10,126 nucleotides of DNA from Sulfurovum sp. GTDB taxonomy: Bacteria > Campylobacterota > Campylobacteria > Campylobacterales > Sulfurovaceae. Numbering within the stretch: the stretch's first letter is position 1; the number at the start of each line of letters is the position of its first letter. Below are positions 1-6,718 of the stretch, piece after piece. The position numbers and the translations under genes are program-made. Below the pieces are notes generated by a model. That model saw nothing but the letters and a program-made list of their open reading frames with translations. It was not told where the DNA came from and searched no databases. The stretch spans positions 1 through 10,126 of the forward strand of contig JANTFF010000009.1 of NCBI GenBank assembly GCA_024763575.1, read 5' to 3'.

Positions 1-1133
1 TAAAAGATGCAGGAATAACTTGTAACAACTGCAAAGCTATTATTTCTCTATTTAGTAACGAAGATGAAAATCTCCGTGTATCTATTTTAACTAAATTTTT
101 AAATCCAAAAGTAAGAGTTATTGCCAAATCAACTATGCTTGATATTACAAATAGTATTTTGGATACAGATATTGGAAAACCAGTTAATCCTTTTGAAATT
201 TTTGCTAAGAGAGTTGATATTGCTTTATCCTCTCCTCATGTATTAGTGCTTGAAAATTGGATTTATAGTAATAGTGATTTAATGGATAAAGCTATATTCT
301 TACCCAAAGGGAAATATATAGTTTGTGGTTATGGTAGGTTTGGTAAAGCACTGCAAGAAAAATTTAAAAAACATGACCTTGATTATGTCTTTATTGATGA
401 AAAACGGTTAGCTCCTAGAGATATGATAGAGAGTGGCAAGTTTATTAGAGCTACTCCTGATGATAAAGATATACTAACAGAATTGGGTATCCAAGATGCT
501 GTAGCTCTAATTGTAGGTACACAAAATGATATTGACAATCTATCAATTATGATAACAGCCAAAAAATTAAATCCCAATTTATATCTAATTGCTAGAGAAA
601 ATACTATGCAAGAGGTAAGTATATTTGAAGCAGCCAATATAGATTGGGTGTTTATGATAGAGAAGATATTGATAAATAAAACTTCACTATCTTTAGGAAG
701 ACCTCTTAGAAACCGTTTTTTGAAACTTATTTTAAACAAAGATGAAGAGTGGGCTAAAAGTTTAGTTAAAATGCTTAGAGTTAATATTGGAGCTAATCCA
801 CTATTAACAGCACTGAAAATTAATGAAGAGGAGAGTTATGCTATTTATCATGAGCTACTAGATGGACATCGTATAACTGTAGATGTACTTCTACACTCAT
901 TAAGTAATTGGAAAAATAATAATAATATTGTCACACTTCTTATTCATAGAAAAAATGAGGAGATTTTATTACCTAAAAATAGAGAATTAGAGATAGGAGA
1001 TAAGATACTTTTTGCTTGTGATAAAAAAGGAAAAGAGGAGATAGAGTTAATCGCATCAAATATTTATGATTTATATTATTCACTATGTGGTAGAGAAAAA
1101 GAGAGTCCAATATTAAAAAAACTATTGGGATAA
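1..1133 (+). CDS. Potassium channel / TrkA-type protein with RCK (NAD-binding) domains, 5'-truncated by window edge
   Basis: The reading frame is open from base 3 to the TAA at 1131-1133, so this is the last 376 residues of a longer protein. The ATG at 135 is an internal methionine. The first ~45 visible residues read like the end of one RCK/TrkA-N Rossmann domain (NEDENLRVSILTKFLNP followed by VRVIAKS). A second complete one follows, with the dinucleotide-binding motif GYGRFG at 327-344 and a matching NDIDNLSIMITAKKLNP strand-helix unit near 522-575. The last ~60 residues, around EILLPKNRELEIGDKILFA, resemble the RCK-C ligand-binding domain. RCK domains form cytoplasmic rings that gate K+ channels or transporters in response to nucleotides or ions. 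A membrane pore may lie upstream but is not visible, so a TrkA-like soluble regulator is the alternative. The stop codon is only 46 bp from dapD and overlaps the region of the dapD promoter. Confidence 0.82.
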   Translation, partial: KDAGITCNNCKAIISLFSNEDENLRVSILTKFLNPKVRVIAKSTMLDITNSILDTDIGKPVNPFEIFAKRVDIALSSPHVLVLENWIYSNSDLMDKAIFLPKGKYIVCGYGRFGKALQEKFKKHDLDYVFIDEKRLAPRDMIESGKFIRATPDDKDILTELGIQDAVALIVGTQNDIDNLSIMITAKKLNPNLYLIARENTMQEVSIFEAANIDWVFMIEKILINKTSLSLGRPLRNRFLKLILNKDEEWAKSLVKMLRVNIGANPLLTALKINEEESYAIYHELLDGHRITVDVLLHSLSNWKNNNNIVTLLIHRKNEEILLPKNRELEIGDKILFACDKKGKEEIELIASNIYDLYYSLCGREKESPILKKLLG

Positions 1134-1150
1134 TATGGCTATAATCCCAA
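1125..1150. repeat. Inverted repeat spanning the end of the channel gene and the dapD -10 box
   Basis: Perfect 7-bp arms, TTGGGAT at 1125-1131 and ATCCCAA at 1144-1150, are separated by 12 bp. The left arm contains the last sense codon and first base of the stop of the upstream gene; the right arm shares its first two bases with the TATAAT box. In read-through RNA it could form a small hairpin. It is followed by A-rich rather than T-rich sequence, so it is not a standard rho-independent terminator for the + strand. An operator role is possible but unproven. Confidence 0.4.
1140..1145 (+). promoter_or_regulatory. -10 box (TATAAT) of the dapD promoter
   Basis: A perfect TATAAT lies just after the stop of the channel gene. 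The expected start of transcription is about base 1152, giving a ~27-nt leader with a purine-rich ribosome site (AAAAAAGG, 1163-1170) 8 nt before the dapD ATG. No -35 box is evident, as is usual for vegetative promoters in Campylobacterota. The box lies in the right half of an inverted repeat, TTGGGAT (1125-1131) / ATCCCAA (1144-1150). This is the only clear promoter seen for the genes up to lptB. Confidence 0.65.
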
Positions 1151-1178
1151 AAAATTTAATTAAAAAAAGGTAATATAT

Positions 1179-2372
1179 ATGGCAATTGAAACAGTAAACT
1201 CAACAGATGAGTTTAAAGCATTAGTTGATGAGGTAAAAGCACAAGATGGTTATAGAGAACCAATTGCATTTGGTATAGCTAGAGTTGATAGAGGACAAAA
1301 AAATGCAGATAAAGTATTACAAGCAAACTACCCTCTAATTAACTGGAAAGAAAATTTTGGTTCATCAGCAGTATTTATCAAAGCACTTCAAGAGGCAAAA
1401 TTTGATATAGATTTCTCATCTTCAGAGTTTGTAGCAACAATTAATGACAATTTTGTAAACAATGCACTAAACGCATTTACTCCATATTTAGGTGAAGCTA
1501 TAGGAGATATGCACAAAAATGTTCAAGTAATTAAAACATTGGCATCAATGGAGGATATAGGCAAAGATTTTAGAATTGCTTTCATATTTGAAGATACAGA
1601 ACCAAAAAGTGTAGAGGCAGTTTATCTAAAACTATATGCTTTATCTCAAAGTAAAGCAGAGCTTAGAACTATAAATTTAGATGGTGCATTTGGTATTTTA
1701 AGTAATGTTGCATGGGTTGGCAATACCCCTTATGAGTTAGAGTATCTAAGAGAAAACGAAATAGAGATGAAACTAAATGGAAAGTTCCCAACTATTGATA
1801 GTGTGGACAAATTCCCAAGATACCTACAACATATAATACCAGCTGATAATACTAGAATATTAGATAGCAGCAAAGTTAGAATGGGAGCTCAATTAGCAAG
1901 TGGAACTACTGTTATGCCAGGGGCTAGTTATATTAACTTTAACGCAGGAACACTAGGGTCTGTAATGGTAGAGGGTAGAATATCTAGCTCTGCAATTGTA
2001 GGAAGTGGTTCTGATGTAGGAGGAGGAGCTAGTATTTTGGGAGTTTTAAGTGGAACAGATGGTAACCCTATCTCTATTGGAGAAAATACACTTTTAGGAG
2101 CAAACTCTGTTACAGGATTACCACTAGGTGACGGGTGTATCGTTGATGCAGGTATTACAGTTTTAGCAGGAACTAAAATTAAAATAGCTACAAAAGAGTT
2201 AGAATTAATCAAAGAAGCAAATCCAGAAGCTAATTTAGAAGATAAAGAGATATTCAAAGGTAGTGAACTTCAAGGATTAAATGGTATCCACTATAGACAA
2301 AACTCAACAACAGGTGAGATGATAGCTAGACGAAGTACTAGAGAAGTAAAACTAAACGCAGATTTACACTAA
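1179..2372 (+). CDS. dapD: 2,3,4,5-tetrahydropyridine-2,6-dicarboxylate N-succinyltransferase (DapD)
   Basis: Transfers succinyl from succinyl-CoA to tetrahydrodipicolinate in the cytoplasmic succinylase branch of diaminopimelate/lysine synthesis, feeding peptidoglycan. At 397 residues it matches the long DapD form of Campylobacterota rather than the ~275-aa enterobacterial form. The N-terminal half carries conserved blocks such as FGIARVDRGQ (31-40) and NLDGAFGIL (166-174). The acyltransferase core is a left-handed beta-helix of hexapeptide repeats at about 230-335, with RMGAQLASGTTVMPGAS (234-250), MVEGRISSSAIVG (263-275) and GANSVTGLPLGDGC (307-320). The ATG is preceded by AAAAAAGG at 8-nt spacing and by a -10 box, so the start is secure. 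Its stop TAA shares one base with the ATG of the next gene, indicating co-transcription and probable translational coupling. Confidence 0.96.
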   Translation: MAIETVNSTDEFKALVDEVKAQDGYREPIAFGIARVDRGQKNADKVLQANYPLINWKENFGSSAVFIKALQEAKFDIDFSSSEFVATINDNFVNNALNAFTPYLGEAIGDMHKNVQVIKTLASMEDIGKDFRIAFIFEDTEPKSVEAVYLKLYALSQSKAELRTINLDGAFGILSNVAWVGNTPYELEYLRENEIEMKLNGKFPTIDSVDKFPRYLQHIIPADNTRILDSSKVRMGAQLASGTTVMPGASYINFNAGTLGSVMVEGRISSSAIVGSGSDVGGGASILGVLSGTDGNPISIGENTLLGANSVTGLPLGDGCIVDAGITVLAGTKIKIATKELELIKEANPEANLEDKEIFKGSELQGLNGIHYRQNSTTGEMIARRSTREVKLNADLH

Positions 2373-2605
2373 TGCAAAATATGGATATATTTAAAAAGGT
2401 CTTCCTTTTGGCAATAGCCAAAAGAGAAGATGGGGAGAGTATGGAAGAGACTATGAACTCTCTAGTCAATACAGGTATGTTTGATATGAGTGAAGCCCAA
2501 AAAGTTTTAGATGAACTAAGAGCTGAGAATTATATAGTAGGTGATAATCTATCTATGACAGGAGTAGTAGTCGCAAATCAAGCAGAACAAGAATTTAAAC
2601 AGTAG
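2372..2605 (+). CDS. Small uncharacterised protein coupled to dapD (77 aa, possible winged-helix fold)
   Basis: I do not recognise a characterised family. The protein is short, acidic and soluble, with no signal peptide or membrane segment. Its pattern is a helix (MDIFKKVFLLAIAKRED), then a second helix, then AQKVLDELRAENYIVGDNLSMTG. This resembles the recognition helix and wing of small winged-helix proteins, where a helix is followed by a 'gyi..g.ls.tG' turn; that is inference from pattern only. The ATG overlaps the dapD stop by one base (TAATG) with no good ribosome site, so translation is likely coupled to dapD. An alternative start is the ATG at 2381, three codons in. The TAG stop lies inside the left arm of the palindromic element at 2602-2647. 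The tight link suggests a conserved partner of the dapD operon, but nothing shows a role in lysine synthesis. Confidence 0.75.
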   Translation: MQNMDIFKKVFLLAIAKREDGESMEETMNSLVNTGMFDMSEAQKVLDELRAENYIVGDNLSMTGVVVANQAEQEFKQ

Positions 2606-2647
2606 GGTGTGTTTCCAACACACCATATATTTCCAAACACACCCTAC
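2602..2647. repeat. REP-like palindromic element with two alternative hairpins
   Basis: Perfect 13-bp arms, GTAGGGTGTGTTT (2602-2614) and AAACACACCCTAC (2635-2647), flank 20 bp. A third segment, AACACACC (2617-2624), is also perfectly complementary to the left arm (GGTGTGTT, 2606-2613) with a 3-nt loop. The RNA can therefore form either a long hairpin or a tight inner one, not both. It is much more GC-rich than its surroundings and begins within the stop codon region of the 77-aa gene. It ends 4 bp before the ribosome site of the S4 gene. GTAGGGTG-type palindromes are known as dispersed repetitive extragenic elements in many bacteria. There is no T-run after the stem, so it is not a classical terminator; it may affect mRNA stability or translation of the next gene. 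Confidence 0.7.
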
Positions 2648-2662
2648 AAACAAGGAATAAAA

Positions 2663-2911
2663 ATGCGAATAGACAAATGGCTATCAGCAGTAAATGTAGT
2701 AAAAAGAAGAACAATAGCCTCAGATATGGTAAAAAGTGGAGTGGTCTATATCAATGGGCTAAAAGCCAAAGCTAGTAAAAATATAGCTATTGGAGACAAA
2801 ATAACAATAGAGTATCTAAAAGGTGCAAAAAACTATGAAGTACTACAGATACCAACTACAAAAACTATCCCCAAAAGTAAAAAAGATGAATATGTCAAAG
2901 AGATATTATAA
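2663..2911 (+). CDS. S4-domain RNA-binding protein, Hsp15/RqcP type
   Basis: An 82-residue protein that is almost entirely one S4 RNA-binding domain. The signature runs MRIDKWLSAVNVVKRRTIAS, then MVKSGVVYING and KASKNIAIGDKITIEY, with a short basic tail. Family members (Hsp15/HslR in Proteobacteria, RqcP in Firmicutes) bind 50S subunits carrying stalled peptidyl-tRNA. RqcP helps add alanine tails in ribosome quality control. I cannot decide between the two subtypes; the KRR segment resembles RqcP. I chose ATG 2663 because AAGGA (2652-2656) lies 6 nt upstream and the family motif starts at this methionine. The frame is open further back to a GTG at 2609, but that stretch is the palindromic element and not protein-like. 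Its TAA shares one base with the trpD ATG. Many Campylobacterota keep an S4 gene near tsaE and lptB, as here. Confidence 0.88.
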   Translation: MRIDKWLSAVNVVKRRTIASDMVKSGVVYINGLKAKASKNIAIGDKITIEYLKGAKNYEVLQIPTTKTIPKSKKDEYVKEIL

Positions 2912-3885
2912 TGAATACCAAAGAACAATTTGAAAAACTATTTAATAATCAACTATCAACAGAGAGTGCAAAAGAACTTCTAATAGAGTTATATAATAGA
3001 GGTGAAACTTATGAAGATATTGCAACAGTTGCAAAAATCATGCGTGAACACTCTATCAAACTACCAATATCCAAAGAGTTACAAGATAGAGCCATAGATA
3101 TAGTAGGAACAGGAGGAGATAAAAGTGGTAGCTTTAATATCTCTACAACAGTATCACTACTTTTAGCCTCATTAGGTTCAGTAGTAGCTAAACATGGCAA
3201 TAGAAGTATAACAAGCAATTCAGGTTCAGCTGATGTTTTAGAGGCATTGGGTATCAATCTAAATCTAACTCCAAAGCAACAGGTCAAGATGTTAGAAGAG
3301 ATAGGTTTTTGTTTTATATTTGCCATGAACCATCACCCTGCTATGAAACATATTATGCCTATACGAAAATCAATAGAACATAGAACTATATTTAATATCT
3401 TAGGACCACTAACCAATCCAGCAGGAGCAAAAAAATATCTATTAGGAGTTTTTAGCCCTGATTATATAGAGAGGATGGCAAAAGCATTAATAGAGCTAAA
3501 AGCCACTAGAGCATTTGTCGTAAGTAGTAATGATGGAATGGATGAGATTTCTCTAGCCACAACAACCCCATTTGCCTATATAGAGGGAGGAATAGTATCC
3601 CAAGGAGTCATAGACCCACAAGAGTTTGGATTTGAGTTAGCACCAAAAGAGGCAATATTAGGAGGAAGTGCAACTGATAATGCCAAAATCACTAGAGATA
3701 TATTTGCAAATAAAGCCAATAGAGCCAAACAAGATATAGTAATACTAAATGCAGGATTTGCACTATTTGCAGATGGAAAAGCTAGAGATATAAAAGAGGC
3801 GTTTGAGATTGCTAGAGATGGGATAGAGAGTGGCAAGGCTCAAAAGCATTTGGAGTTGATTAGTCAGGTTTCAAATAGATTTTGA
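2911..3885 (+). CDS. trpD: Anthranilate phosphoribosyltransferase (TrpD)
   Basis: Joins anthranilate to phosphoribosyl pyrophosphate, the second committed step of tryptophan synthesis; cytoplasmic. Its length of 324 residues is normal for stand-alone TrpD. Visible motifs are the PRPP-binding GTGGD (66-70) with KSGSFNIST after it, KHGNRS (94-99), HHPAMKHIMPIR (141-152), HRTIFNILGPLTNP (157-170, anthranilate/fold core) and the Mg-binding DGMDE (208-212). These distinguish it from thymidine phosphorylases and YbiB-like relatives. The start overlaps the S4 stop by one base, with AAAGAG 8 nt upstream. No other trp genes are nearby, so the gene has been separated from a trp operon. The final codons (TCA AAT AGA) form the left copy of a 10-bp repeat that recurs at the tsaE start. 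The last codon, TTT, and the TGA appear to come from the inserted segment downstream (see findings). Confidence 0.95.
   Translation: MNTKEQFEKLFNNQLSTESAKELLIELYNRGETYEDIATVAKIMREHSIKLPISKELQDRAIDIVGTGGDKSGSFNISTTVSLLLASLGSVVAKHGNRSITSNSGSADVLEALGINLNLTPKQQVKMLEEIGFCFIFAMNHHPAMKHIMPIRKSIEHRTIFNILGPLTNPAGAKKYLLGVFSPDYIERMAKALIELKATRAFVVSSNDGMDEISLATTTPFAYIEGGIVSQGVIDPQEFGFELAPKEAILGGSATDNAKITRDIFANKANRAKQDIVILNAGFALFADGKARDIKEAFEIARDGIESGKAQKHLELISQVSNRF
3871..3880 (+). repeat. Direct repeat TCAAATAGAT, left copy (end of trpD)
   Basis: An exact 10-bp match to 5433-5442. It covers trpD codons 321-323 plus one base. The neighbouring bases differ on both sides (T/G before, T/G after), so the repeat is exactly 10 bp. 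Together the two copies bracket the AAA-ATPase/nuclease gene, which makes it a candidate target-site duplication or recombination scar. Confidence 0.7.
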
Positions 3886-3895
3886 TATATGCATT

Positions 3896-5440
3896 ATGAA
3901 TAATCTAAAAAAACTACCAATAGGCATACAAACATTTAGTGAAATAAGAGAAAAAGAGTATATATATATAGATAAAACCCAAGAGGCATATAACCTAATA
4001 GATAATTACAAATACGCTTTTCTCTCACGCCCAAGACGATTTGGTAAATCTCTATTTTTAAGTACTATCAAAGAGATATTTGAGGGAAATCAAACTCTTT
4101 TTGAGGGGTTAGATATTTATAATAAATGGGATTGGGAAGATAAATATCCTGTAATCAAAATTGACTTTAGTGGAGATTTGAGAAGCTCCAAAAATCTTGA
4201 GAATAGAATACATGATATATTAATATCAAACCAAAAAAATCTAAAAGTAGAGTGTGAAAAGATAGAAGCGTATGATTCATGTTTTGAAGAATTAATTAAA
4301 AAGACTTACCAAAAATACAATAAACCAGTAGTAGTACTTATAGATGAATATGACAAAGCCATACTTGATAACTTAGACCAAATAGAGATTGCCAATGCCA
4401 ATAGAGAGACACTTAGAGCCTTTTATAGTATATTAAAAGGTTGTGATAAATATATTCGATTTGTGCTATTGACAGGTGTTAGTAAATTTAGTAGGGCAAG
4501 TATTTTTAGTGGACTAAATATGTTAGAAGACATTAGCCTCACACCTAAATTTGGAAATATATGTGGATATACTCAAAATAATATAGAGACAATATTTAAA
4601 CCATATCTGCAAGGTGTTGATTTGGAAAAACTAAAATCATGGTATAATGGTTATAACTTTTTAAAAGACAAGGTTTATAACCCTTTTAATATTCTACTAT
4701 TTATCAAAAATGAAAATAGATTTAATAACTATTGGTTCAAAACAGGAACACCAAACTTTTTGATACAACTTCTAAAAGAGGGTAAATATAATTTAGCTGA
4801 ATTTGAAGATATAGAAGTAGGTGAAGAGATATTAGATAGTTTTGATTTGGAAAATCTATCACTAGAGACGGTAATGTTTCAAAGTGGATATTTAACTATC
4901 AAAGAGATTGAAGAGTTTGGAGACAATTGTATTTATCATCTACACTACCCCAATTTAGAGGTCAAAAAGAGTTTCAATGACTATATATTGACAAACTATT
5001 TTATTCAAAAAGGCAAAAAAACTAAAGTACAAATAGCACTATATAAACTAATGGCTAAATCAGATTTAGAAGGGCTAAAAGATACTCTAATATCCCTATT
5101 TGCATCTATTGCATATAATAACTTTAGCAAAAATTATATAAAAAACTATGAAGGTTTTTATGCAAGTGTAATATATGCCTATTTTGTAGGAGCAGGATTT
5201 GAAAATGTTATTTCTGAAGATATTACAAATCATGGTAGAATTGATTTAAGTATATTTATAGGCAATAAGATTTATATATTTGAGTTCAAAGTAGATACAA
5301 AAGGGGCTTTGGAGCAGATAAAAGAGAAAAACTATTATCAAAAATATCTATCTAGTTATAATGAGATTTATATTGTAGGAATAGAGTTTGATAGTGTGTT
5401 GAGAAATATTGTTGGATATAATTGGAAAAGAGTCAAATAG
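3896..5440 (+). CDS. AAA-ATPase-like / PD-(D/E)XK nuclease-like protein (PF09820 + PF08011 type)
   Basis: A 514-residue two-domain protein of unknown biological role. The N-terminal ATPase-like part has KLPIGIQTFSEIREK at its start. Its variant P-loop is RPRRFGKS (45-52; the usual first glycine is Arg, which is typical of this family), Walker B is VVVLIDEYD (145-153), and a sensor-like LLTGVSKFS follows (191-199). The C-terminal part has a nuclease-type core: GRID (447-450) then EFK (463-465) after a hydrophobic strand, matching D...ExK of the PD-(D/E)XK superfamily. All catalytic residues look intact. Such genes occur in many lineage-specific copies in Campylobacterota, Bacteroidetes and others and are suspected to be mobile or defence-related; that is not established. 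It starts 10 bp after trpD with no visible Shine-Dalgarno and no promoter, and its TAG abuts the tsaE ATG. An exact 10-bp direct repeat flanks it, suggesting insertion into the operon. Base composition looks like its neighbours by eye. Confidence 0.88.
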   Translation: MNNLKKLPIGIQTFSEIREKEYIYIDKTQEAYNLIDNYKYAFLSRPRRFGKSLFLSTIKEIFEGNQTLFEGLDIYNKWDWEDKYPVIKIDFSGDLRSSKNLENRIHDILISNQKNLKVECEKIEAYDSCFEELIKKTYQKYNKPVVVLIDEYDKAILDNLDQIEIANANRETLRAFYSILKGCDKYIRFVLLTGVSKFSRASIFSGLNMLEDISLTPKFGNICGYTQNNIETIFKPYLQGVDLEKLKSWYNGYNFLKDKVYNPFNILLFIKNENRFNNYWFKTGTPNFLIQLLKEGKYNLAEFEDIEVGEEILDSFDLENLSLETVMFQSGYLTIKEIEEFGDNCIYHLHYPNLEVKKSFNDYILTNYFIQKGKKTKVQIALYKLMAKSDLEGLKDTLISLFASIAYNNFSKNYIKNYEGFYASVIYAYFVGAGFENVISEDITNHGRIDLSIFIGNKIYIFEFKVDTKGALEQIKEKNYYQKYLSSYNEIYIVGIEFDSVLRNIVGYNWKRVK

Positions 5441-5442
5441 AT
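5433..5442 (+). repeat. Direct repeat TCAAATAGAT, right copy (end of AAA gene / start of tsaE)
   Basis: The second exact copy of 3871-3880. It contains the last sense codon and TAG stop of the ATPase gene and the first two bases of the tsaE ATG. Read in the trpD frame it gives TCA AAT AGA TGA. Replacing everything between the copies would therefore give trpD a new stop overlapping the tsaE ATG as ATGA. Confidence 0.7.
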
Positions 5443-5860
5443 GAATAAAAAAGAGATAATAGGATCACTAAAAGATATAGAAAAAGTAGTAAACTATTTA
5501 AATGAAGTAGTACCCAAAAATGCAATAATATTTCTAATAGGTAATCTAGCATCAGGTAAAACAACACTTACAGCACAAATAGCTAAATCAAAAGGGGTAG
5601 ATGGAGAGGTAACATCTCCTACCTTTTCATTGCAACAGTGTTATGATAAAGATTTATACCATTATGATTTATATCGTATCCAAAACCATGAGTTTATGGA
5701 ATTAGGGCTTTTTGAAGAGTTTGATAAAGATGGTTGGCATATGGTAGAATGGGGTAGTGATGAACTTAAAAAATTTTTATTGGATGCTGGATATAATGTT
5801 TTTAGTGTTACTATTACACCCTTTGAAAATCAAAGAAAATATGAAATAGAGAAAAATTAA
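5441..5860 (+). CDS. tsaE: tRNA t6A37 biosynthesis ATPase TsaE
   Basis: TsaE is the small ATPase that works with TsaB and TsaD to transfer threonylcarbamoyl to A37 of ANN-decoding tRNAs, an essential cytoplasmic step for accurate decoding. At 139 residues it is the normal family length. Motifs in order are Walker A GNLASGKTT (34-42), SPTF (59-62), the family signature HYDLYR (74-79), ELGLFEEF (87-94) and a WHMVEWG segment (99-105) in the place of the usual 'iEWpe' motif. The ATG directly follows the stop of the ATPase/nuclease gene, and the lptB ATG directly follows its own stop, so it is clearly part of the operon. Its ribosome site is a weak purine stretch (GGAAAAGAG, 5424-5432) inside the preceding gene. 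Confidence 0.93.
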   Translation: MNKKEIIGSLKDIEKVVNYLNEVVPKNAIIFLIGNLASGKTTLTAQIAKSKGVDGEVTSPTFSLQQCYDKDLYHYDLYRIQNHEFMELGLFEEFDKDGWHMVEWGSDELKKFLLDAGYNVFSVTITPFENQRKYEIEKN

Positions 5861-6586
5861 ATGCAACATTTATTAGAAGCTAAACACCTATCCAAAACCA
5901 TTAAAAAAACAAAAATTATTCATGATATATCACTCAAAGTATATTCTCGTGAGATTGTAGGGCTACTAGGACCAAACGGAGCAGGAAAGAGTACGAGCTT
6001 TTATATGATTTGTGGGATTACTGATGTAAGTGGAGGTAAAGTTTATCTAAATGGTGAAGATATTACAAAACTTCCTCTAAGTCAAAGAGCCAAAAAAGGA
6101 ATTGGGTATTTACCCCAAGAGTCAAGTATATTCAAAGATTTGACAGTAGAAGAGAACCTATTAATTGCTGGAAAAGCTATGAGATTAGATAATAATCTAA
6201 TCTCCAAAAGAATAGAAGACCTACTCAATCTATTTAATATTGAACCAATTCGTAAAAGATATGGAATTCAGCTAAGTGGTGGAGAGAGAAGAAGAGTAGA
6301 GATAGCTAGAGCATTGGTAGCTCAACCTAAATTTTTACTGTTAGATGAACCATTTGCAGGGGTTGACCCTATTTCAGTTGAGGATATTCAAGGAATTATA
6401 AGTCAACTTATAGAATTGGATATGGGAGTATTGATTACAGACCATAATGTTAGAGAGACTTTAGATATTTGTGATAGAGCCTATGTAATGAGAAATGGTG
6501 AAATGTTGGCAAGTGGAACAAGTGAAGAGATAATGAATAACAAAAGTGTAAGAAAATATTACCTTGGTGAGAATTTTCATTTTTGA
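5861..6586 (+). CDS. lptB: LPS export ABC transporter ATP-binding protein LptB
   Basis: The cytoplasmic ATPase of the LptB2FG complex, which pulls lipopolysaccharide from the inner membrane for transport to the outer membrane. At 241 residues it is the standard size. All ABC motifs are present: Walker A GPNGAGKST (37-45), Q-loop LPQ (84-86), signature LSGGERRR (138-145), Walker B LLLDEPFAG (159-167), and the H-loop histidine in TDHNVRE (His195). The GYLPQESSIF segment and the C-terminal YLGENFHF are typical of LptB rather than of amino-acid (LivF/LivG) transporters. It directly abuts tsaE. In Campylobacter, as I recall, the next gene is rpoN (sigma-54); here it is replaced by a 132-bp gap and atpB. 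The LptF/G/C/A partners are not in this window. Confidence 0.93.
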   Translation: MQHLLEAKHLSKTIKKTKIIHDISLKVYSREIVGLLGPNGAGKSTSFYMICGITDVSGGKVYLNGEDITKLPLSQRAKKGIGYLPQESSIFKDLTVEENLLIAGKAMRLDNNLISKRIEDLLNLFNIEPIRKRYGIQLSGGERRRVEIARALVAQPKFLLLDEPFAGVDPISVEDIQGIISQLIELDMGVLITDHNVRETLDICDRAYVMRNGEMLASGTSEEIMNNKSVRKYYLGENFHF

Positions 6587-6718
6587 TGTAACTAAAGTAC
6601 ACAATTAATTGTTCTATCATCTCTATTGAATAGTTAATCTTTATTTATAAATAGTATAACTAGATACTAAGCCACTCTAAGATATAATCACCAAAATTAT
6701 TAACAATAGGATGAATAT
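6587..6718 (+). promoter_or_regulatory. Intergenic region with atpB promoter and AT-rich palindromes
   Basis: A TATAAT -10 box at 6683-6688 predicts transcription from about base 6695 and a 24-nt leader; AATAGG (6705-6710) is the ribosome site 8 nt before the ATG. No -35 box is clear. Upstream are three small palindromes: ACAATTAATTGT (6601-6612), CTATT-G-AATAG (6623-6633) and TATTTATAAATA (6642-6653). They could be operator-like sites or chance products of AT-rich DNA. No convincing stem plus T-run terminator for the lptB operon is visible. Confidence 0.6.

Noticed and set aside
383..739. Minus-strand frames within the channel gene (also within dapD at 1928-2257 and trpD at 3009-3326 and 3576-3836)
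   Set aside because: All lie opposite well-supported genes and show no recognisable domains or ribosome sites.
135..1133. ATG 135 as the start of the channel/TrkA gene
   Set aside because: The same frame is open to the window edge, and the upstream residues continue the RCK fold, so 135 is an internal Met of a truncated gene.
2609..2662. GTG 2609 as the start of the S4 protein
   Set aside because: The extra 18 residues come from the palindromic element, are not family-like, and have no ribosome site; AAGGA precedes the ATG at 2663.
3889..3903. ATG at 3889 as a start for the ATPase/nuclease gene
   Set aside because: It reads ATG CAT TAT GAA TAA and stops after four codons; the ATG at 3896 opens the real frame.
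3881..5432. Terminal inverted repeats of an insertion sequence around the ATPase/nuclease gene
   Set aside because: Comparing the two ends by eye gave no inverted match, and no transposase is encoded; only the 10-bp direct repeat is supported.
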